Shown here piece after piece: positions 1 to 5,508 of a stretch of 5,508 bases of DNA. The stretch is from Pseudomonadota bacterium. GTDB taxonomy: Bacteria > Pseudomonadota > Gammaproteobacteria > Burkholderiales > Burkholderiaceae. The stretch is from assembly GCA_023441105.1 (NCBI GenBank), contig JAEZQX010000254.1:1-5508 (forward strand), in the 5' to 3' direction. The position numbers were made by a program, and so were the translations under genes. The notes under the pieces are model-generated. The model was not told the DNA's origin and did no database searches. It was given only the letters and a program-made list of their open reading frames with translations. The stretch's first letter is position 1. Each line of letters begins with the position of its first letter.

Positions 1-1
1 G

Positions 2-3000
2 GCCGAATTCGCGGCAGCGTTGCGTCGCGAATTCGAGGCCCTGTCCCGCTGGCACGGCCTGTCGGTATACGACACGCTTCTGCCCGAGCTCGACCGGCTG
101 AGCACCGGCTTCGTCGTCGCGGCCTTGCGCGAGCTCGGCTTCGACGAGCGCCGCGAGCGCCACTTCGACGCGGCCGGCGAAGCGCACCGGCTCGGCATCG
201 CCGCCCGGCACCTGCGGCTGTTCTCGCGCCTGCTGGAGATCCTGGCGGAAGACGGGCTGCTGTCGCGACACGGCGACAATTTTTCGGTGGCCGCCTTTGC
301 CGACCAACCGGCGCTGCCTGCCGGGCAGCTGGAAGCGCTCCTCGAACGTTTTGGCGACGTCGACGGCGAGCTGCGGATGCTGCGCCGCTGCGGCCAGGCG
401 CTGGGCCAGGTGCTGCGCGGCCAGGTCGAGCCGCTGCACCTGCTCTTTCCCGGCGGTGCATTCGACGAAGCGCGCAAGCTCTACGTCGATTCGCCGTACG
501 CGCGGACCTACAACGGTGCGATGGCTGCGGCCATCGCCGCGGCCATCGCGCAGCTTCCGGCCGGCGGCCGCCTGCGGATGCTGGAAATCGGCGCCGGCAC
601 CGGCGGCACCACGTCGTTCGTGCTGCCCCTGCTGCCTGCCGGCCGCGTCGACTACACCTTCACCGACCTGTCGCCGCTGTTCCTCGAGCGGGCGACGGAA
701 CAGTTCGGCGGCTATCCGTTCCTGTCCACCGCGCTGCTGGACATCGAGCAGGATCCGGCCGCTCAAGGCTTCGCGTCCGCCGGCTTCGACATCGTGATCG
801 CCGCCAACGTGCTGCACGCCACGGCGGACCTCGCAGCCGTCCTGCAGCATGTCCGATCGCTGCTTGCGCCGCAGGGCTTGCTGTTCCTGCTCGAAGGGGT
901 CGCGCCGGAGCGCTGGGTCGACCTGACGTTCGGTCTAACCGAAGGCTGGTGGCGCTTCGCCGACGCGGAGCTGCGCGGCAACTATCCGTTGATCTCCCGC
1001 CAGCGCTGGCTGGAGCTGCTCCAGGACGCCGGCTTCTGCGATGCGATCGCCTTGCCGGAGTCCGGCGAAGGTCGCGGGCAGGCGCAACAGGCGCTGCTGG
1101 CGGCGCGCGCGCCGCGACTTTCCCGGCAGTGGGCACTGGTGGGTGACGGCGGAGGCATCGGCGCGGCGCTCGCGCAGCGTCTTGCGGCGCGCGGCGAGCA
1201 GGTGGTGCGGCTCGACGGCGATGCATCGCCGGCTGCCGTTGCCGCAACCGATGTGATCGTCCATCTCGCCGCGCTCGAGCTGGCGGACCGCGCGGCAGAC
1301 GATGCGGCGGCCTGCGAGCTTGCCGGCTCGCTTGCCTGCACCGCACCGCTGGCCTTGCTGGGCGAAGTCGGACGCAGCGGGCGCCGGCAATCCGTCTGGC
1401 TGGTGACGCGCGGCGTCCACGCGGTCGCAACCGCCGGCAGCGCGGCAGGTGGCGAGGCGGGTGGCAAGGCGGGTGGCGAGGCAGGCGTCAGCGCGGGCGC
1501 CCAGTGGCAGGCGCCGCTGTGGGGGGCAGGGCGGGTCTTCGCGCTCGAGCATCCGCAGGCCTGGGGCGGCCTGGTCGACCTGCCGGCTGCCGGCGACGAC
1601 GCGGCACAGGCCGATCTCCTGCTGTCGGCAATCGACGCCGACGACGGCGAGGACCAGGCTGCCTGGCGCGAAGGCAGGCGCCATGTGCTGCGGCTCGTGC
1701 CTGCCGGCGAGACGCCGGGCGGCGAGGTGTCGGGCGGCGAGGTGTCGGGCTTGGCAACCGAGACCGCTCGCCCGCTCGAGGAGGCAGCCGATCGCCGCTT
1801 CGAATCGTTCGATCCGGAGGCGACCTATCTGGTCACCGGGGGCTACGGCGGCCTCGGCCTGGTGGTCGCGCAGTGGATGGCGCAGCGTGGCGCGCGCCAC
1901 CTGGCGCTGCTGGGTCGCAGGCCGGATCCGCGGGCGCCGGGCGTCGCGGCGATCGAAGCCCAGGGCGCCTGCGTCCATCACCTGCAGGCGGATCTCGGCG
2001 ACGAGGCCGGCCTGCGCGCCTGCCTCGAACGATTGGCAGCCGCTGCGCCACCGCTGCGCGGCATCGTGCATGCGGCGGCCGACCTGAGCGCCGCGCCGGT
2101 CATCGATCTCCAGCCGGCACAGGTGCAGGCGATGCTGCGCCCGAAGCTGCAGGGAACGGTGCTGCTGGAGCGGCTGGCTCGCTCGCAGGGGCTCGAGTTC
2201 CTCGTGCTGTTCTCGTCGACCACCGCGCTGCTCGGCGCCACCGGGCTGGCGCACTATGCCGCCGCCAATGCCTTCCTCGATGCCTTCGCTCGCTGCGCCG
2301 ACCGCCCGGGGCGGCGCGTGGTCTCGATCGACTGGGGCGTGTGGGACGTGATGCGGCTGGCTTCGGCCGATCAGCAGCAGGCCTATCGCGATGGCGGGCA
2401 TCGGCCGATGCCGGCGCCGGTCGCGCTCGCCGCACTGGCGCAGGCGCTCGGCGACGAGAGATCCAACGTCGTGGTGGCCGACATCGACTGGCAGATCTAC
2501 CGGCCGCTGCACGAAGCGCGACGGCGCCGGCCGCTGCTGGCCCGCCTCGGCGGCCGATCGGACAAGGTCGCGACGGCGGATGCGGCAGCGGACGAGATGT
2601 CGAAAGATTACCCGGCCGGTGCCGGTCGTCCGGCGGCGCCGGCGGCGACGCCCGACCTGATCGCGCAACTCGACCAGGCGCCGCCGGAAGCGCGGCGGAA
2701 CGTGCTGGTCGATTTCGTCAGCGGCGAAGTGGCCAAGGTGCTGGGCCTCGATCCGCGGCAGCCGGTGGCGACCACCACCGGGCTCTTCGACCTCGGCATG
2801 GATTCGCTGATGTCGGTCGAACTCAAGGGAAGGCTCGAGCGTGGCACGGGCCTGCGCCTGCCGGCCACGCTGACGTTCAACTATCCGAACGTGGCGGCGC
2901 TCGCCGGCTGCCTGCTGAAGCTGCTGCCGGAGGCCGCAGCCGCTGCCGCCGCCGGTGAGGCGGGGCGGTCGCCGCAGCGGCCCGGGCAGGCCGCGATGCC

Positions 3001-3133
3001 GGCATCGTCGGCGTCGCCGCAGGCTGCGACGGCGCCGCTTGGACTGCGGAGTGAAGGCGCTCCGGATCTCGACGAGCTCAGCGACGACGAGCTCGAGAGC
3101 CGCCTGCTGGCCCGGCTGGAGCAGGCGCAATGA
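2..3133 (+). CDS. Modular type I polyketide synthase, C-terminal part: C-methyltransferase - ketoreductase - ACP (5' partial)
   Basis: End of a PKS extension module; the reading frame is open to the left edge, so the true start and presumably KS, AT and perhaps DH lie upstream. A TTG at 20 is in frame, but nothing supports it as a start. Residues below count from the codon at 2. Residues 1-150 are the helical lid that precedes PKS cMT domains. The SAM-binding motif LEIGAGTGGTTS is at 194-205, and the likely catalytic pair is His272 (NVLHAT) and Glu298 (LLEG). The KR structural half starts near 374 (degenerate GDGGGIG, 381-387). The catalytic half has the NADPH motif TGGYGGLG at 612-619 and Lys715, Ser739, Tyr752 and Asn756, all intact. 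The ACP spans about 900-973, with phosphopantetheine site Ser935 in LGMDSLMSVEL. An Ala/Pro/Ser-rich linker (with seven consecutive Ala) and a charged helix end the protein. Inferred product: an alpha-methyl-beta-hydroxyacyl-ACP, unless an unseen DH acts. The stop overlaps the next gene's ATG. Confidence 0.95.
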   Translation, partial: AEFAAALRREFEALSRWHGLSVYDTLLPELDRLSTGFVVAALRELGFDERRERHFDAAGEAHRLGIAARHLRLFSRLLEILAEDGLLSRHGDNFSVAAFADQPALPAGQLEALLERFGDVDGELRMLRRCGQALGQVLRGQVEPLHLLFPGGAFDEARKLYVDSPYARTYNGAMAAAIAAAIAQLPAGGRLRMLEIGAGTGGTTSFVLPLLPAGRVDYTFTDLSPLFLERATEQFGGYPFLSTALLDIEQDPAAQGFASAGFDIVIAANVLHATADLAAVLQHVRSLLAPQGLLFLLEGVAPERWVDLTFGLTEGWWRFADAELRGNYPLISRQRWLELLQDAGFCDAIALPESGEGRGQAQQALLAARAPRLSRQWALVGDGGGIGAALAQRLAARGEQVVRLDGDASPAAVAATDVIVHLAALELADRAADDAAACELAGSLACTAPLALLGEVGRSGRRQSVWLVTRGVHAVATAGSAAGGEAGGKAGGEAGVSAGAQWQAPLWGAGRVFALEHPQAWGGLVDLPAAGDDAAQADLLLSAIDADDGEDQAAWREGRRHVLRLVPAGETPGGEVSGGEVSGLATETARPLEEAADRRFESFDPEATYLVTGGYGGLGLVVAQWMAQRGARHLALLGRRPDPRAPGVAAIEAQGACVHHLQADLGDEAGLRACLERLAAAAPPLRGIVHAAADLSAAPVIDLQPAQVQAMLRPKLQGTVLLERLARSQGLEFLVLFSSTTALLGATGLAHYAAANAFLDAFARCADRPGRRVVSIDWGVWDVMRLASADQQQAYRDGGHRPMPAPVALAALAQALGDERSNVVVADIDWQIYRPLHEARRRRPLLARLGGRSDKVATADAAADEMSKDYPAGAGRPAAPAATPDLIAQLDQAPPEARRNVLVDFVSGEVAKVLGLDPRQPVATTTGLFDLGMDSLMSVELKGRLERGTGLRLPATLTFNYPNVAALAGCLLKLLPEAAAAAAAGEAGRSPQRPGQAAMPASSASPQAATAPLGLRSEGAPDLDELSDDELESRLLARLEQAQ
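4..35. repeat. Short inverted repeat, 10-bp arms, 12-base spacer
   Basis: Arms CGAATTCGCG (4-13) and CGCGAATTCG (26-35) are exact reverse complements. Because each core is itself palindromic (GAATTC), the arms are also a direct repeat of CGAATTCG. It lies in the coding frame and spells two Glu-Phe pairs (AEFA...REFE), so it may be only a coding coincidence. Confidence 0.45.
1445..1486 (+). repeat. In-frame 12-bp tandem repeat in the KR structural subdomain (AGGE/AGGK units)
   Basis: Three consecutive 12-base units (1445-1456, 1457-1468, 1469-1480) plus a half unit (1481-1486) encode AGGE-AGGK-AGGE-AG. Units 2 and 3 differ at one base (AAG versus GAG); unit 1 has GCA instead of GCG. The repeat sits in the loop between the LVTRGVHAV strand and the APLWGAGRV segment, where related KRs carry a short variable connection. 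It keeps the reading frame and is probably a tolerated flexible loop. Confidence 0.85.
1718..1750 (+). repeat. In-frame 15-bp perfect tandem duplication before the KR catalytic subdomain (GGEVS units)
   Basis: Two identical 15-base units (1718-1732 and 1733-1747), followed by one more GGC, encode GGEVS-GGEVS-G. They lie in the linker that joins the structural and catalytic halves of the KR, between the HVLRLVPAG strand and the ATYLVTGG strand. The linker is expected to be surface-exposed. Confidence 0.85.
3065..3130 (+). other. C-terminal docking-like helix of the upstream PKS
   Basis: Residues 1022-1043 are a short acidic then mixed-charge helix (LDELSDDELESRLLARLEQ) after a disordered Ala/Pro/Ser linker. 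Similar 'LS(D/E)-(D/E)EL' helices end many PKS subunits and mediate hand-over to the next subunit. Docking is assigned from position and pattern, not from a full match to a class. Confidence 0.6.
3118..3121 (+). promoter_or_regulatory. Ribosome binding site of the transporter gene
   Basis: GGAG lies inside the last codons of the upstream PKS gene, 8 bases before the ATG at 3130. It supports that start over the in-frame ATG at 3151. With the ATGA overlap it suggests translational coupling. Confidence 0.6.
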
Positions 3134-4046
3134 CCCGGGACAGGCGCGCCATGCTGCTGGCGATGGCGTTCATCGCCGTCTGGACGCTGGTCGAGCTGGT
3201 GGCCGCCGGCGTGCTGGCCCGCGTCTCGCCGTTCCAGGTCGTCTGGACCCGCTATGTCGTGCATCTGGCGCTGATGCTGCTGCTGTTCTGGCGCCGGCCG
3301 TGGTCGCTGTGGCGCACCAGCCGTCCCGTCTACCAGCTCCTTCGCTCGCTGCTGATGGTCGGCATGCCGGCGTCGTGGATCTTCGCCATGCAATCCGGCG
3401 TCGACGGCGGCCTGCTGATGGCCATCTTCTGGGTTTCGCCGCTGCTCGTGCTGGTGCTTGCCCGCCTGCTGCTCGGCGAGGTCGCGCCCGCCGGCATCTG
3501 GATCGCGGCGGGTGTCGGCTGGATCGGCGCCTTCCTGGTGCTGGGCCATGCCGCGATGCCGGCGTCGCCGATGTCGCTGATCCTGCCGCTGGCGATGGCT
3601 CTGAGCTTCAGCCTCTACGTGGTGATGACGCGTTCGCTCCGCGACGAGGGCACGCCGCCGAACCTGTTCTACAGCGCCGGTGGCGTCGTGCTCTTCCTGA
3701 CGCCGTTCATGCCGGTCGTGTGGACGACGCCGGCCGCGTCGGATCTCCTGGTCATGGCAGCGGTCGGGGTGCTCGGTTTCCTGTCGCTGCTGGCGCTCGA
3801 TCGCATGGCCGCCGAGGTCGCCGTCTCGCGCACGGCGCCGGTGCTGTACCTGCAGGTGCCGGCGACGATCGTGCTGCTGGCGGCGGTCGGCGGCGGCGTC
3901 ACCTGGCGCATGGCGGCTGGCCTGCTGTTGATCGCCCTTGCTGCCTGGTGGACCTGGTCGCGCGATCACCGGGTCGGCGATCGGGCCGCCGGGGCTGCCG
4001 CGCCTGCCGTCTCGAATCGATCTTCCGTGGGGAGCCTGCATACGCC

Positions 4047-4050
<4 letters not shown>
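3130..4050 (+). CDS. EamA/DMT-superfamily membrane transporter embedded in the PKS operon
   Basis: Complete 306-residue inner-membrane protein of the usual size for the drug/metabolite transporter (DMT) superfamily. About ten hydrophobic segments can be read, near residues 8-29, 38-54, 70-88, 93-113, 121-139, 148-167, 178-198, 204-222, 234-253 and 257-276, consistent with the duplicated five-helix EamA fold. The stretch from GEVAP (116-120) through the glycine-rich helix 121-139 resembles the end of the first EamA repeat. A polar tail of about 30 residues follows the last helix. The ATG at 3130 is chosen because it overlaps the upstream stop (ATGA) and has GGAG 8 bases before it; Met8 (ATG at 3151) is a weaker alternative. 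The stop overlaps the next PKS start, also as ATGA. Members export amino acids, sugars or other small metabolites; the substrate cannot be read from sequence. Export of the polyketide or self-protection is inferred from position only. Confidence 0.88.
4029..4034 (+). promoter_or_regulatory. Ribosome binding site of the downstream PKS gene
   Basis: GGGGAG lies within the transporter's last codons, 12 bases before the ATG at 4047. The spacing is somewhat long. Re-initiation after the overlapping TGA could contribute to translation. Confidence 0.5.

Positions 4051-5508
<1,458 letters not shown>

Noticed and set aside
20..22. TTG as a genuine start of the first gene
   Set aside because: The frame is open to the window edge, no Shine-Dalgarno is seen just upstream, and starting here would leave a cMT-KR-ACP protein without KS or AT. 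A truncated view of a larger gene is far more likely.
381..387. GDGGGIG read as a second active KR nucleotide-binding site
   Set aside because: It is the degenerate Rossmann motif of the KR structural subdomain, which normally does not bind NADPH. The active motif is TGGYGGLG at residues 612-619, encoded at 1835-1858.
1504..2958. Open + strand frame of 484 codons inside the first PKS gene
   Set aside because: It is a +2 frame shadow of the KR and ACP coding region. The translation is Arg/Gly/Ala-rich with no motifs, whereas the overlapping frame carries TGGYGGLG, the KR tetrad and the ACP serine.
935..3130. Very long antisense open frame (731 codons) opposite the first PKS gene
   Set aside because: It is in exact codon-to-codon register with the sense gene. 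Antisense stops there would need TTA, CTA or TCA sense codons, which this GC-rich gene avoids; the frame ends exactly at the one CTA codon (935-937). Its translation is low-complexity and Arg/Gln/Pro-rich, while the sense strand has clear PKS domains.
2881..4041. Antisense open frame of 386 codons opposite the transporter
   Set aside because: It has the same exact antisense register, here against the transporter gene, and ends at a CTA (2881-2883). The translation is a His/Arg/Gln/Asp-rich string with no domain, typical of the complement of a hydrophobic GC-rich gene.

Overview
The window is a strongly GC-rich piece of a modular type I polyketide synthase (PKS) operon. All three real genes are on the + strand and are packed head to tail with 4-base ATGA overlaps at both junctions. 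No RNA gene, mobile element, CRISPR array, promoter or terminator is visible, and there is no intergenic space. The cMT-KR-ACP architecture, the style of the KS motifs and the docking helices fit a high-GC Gram-negative secondary-metabolite producer (myxobacterial or proteobacterial type, with cyanobacterial-like PKS sequences). The sequence alone does not fix the taxon.

Layout: (1) Positions 2-3133 hold the 3' part of a PKS gene whose start lies upstream. The visible 1043 residues carry a C-methyltransferase (cMT), a two-part ketoreductase (KR), an acyl carrier protein (ACP) and a C-terminal docking-like helix. (2) Positions 3130-4050 hold a complete 306-residue transporter with about ten membrane segments, of the EamA/DMT superfamily. 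(3) Positions 4047-5508 hold the 5' part of a second PKS gene: an N-terminal coiled-coil docking segment followed by an essentially complete ketosynthase (KS) with an intact Cys-His-His triad. It runs off the right edge.

Working together (inference): the first protein ends an extension module that alpha-methylates the growing chain, reduces the beta-ketone and holds the product on its ACP. The KS of the second protein is the natural next acceptor. The membrane transporter encoded between them is translationally coupled to both PKS genes and is a candidate exporter of the polyketide or a related metabolite. The most unusual points are this insertion of a transporter gene between two megasynthase genes and two in-frame tandem repeats that expand Gly-rich loops inside the KR. 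The very long antisense open frames are codon-bias artefacts.
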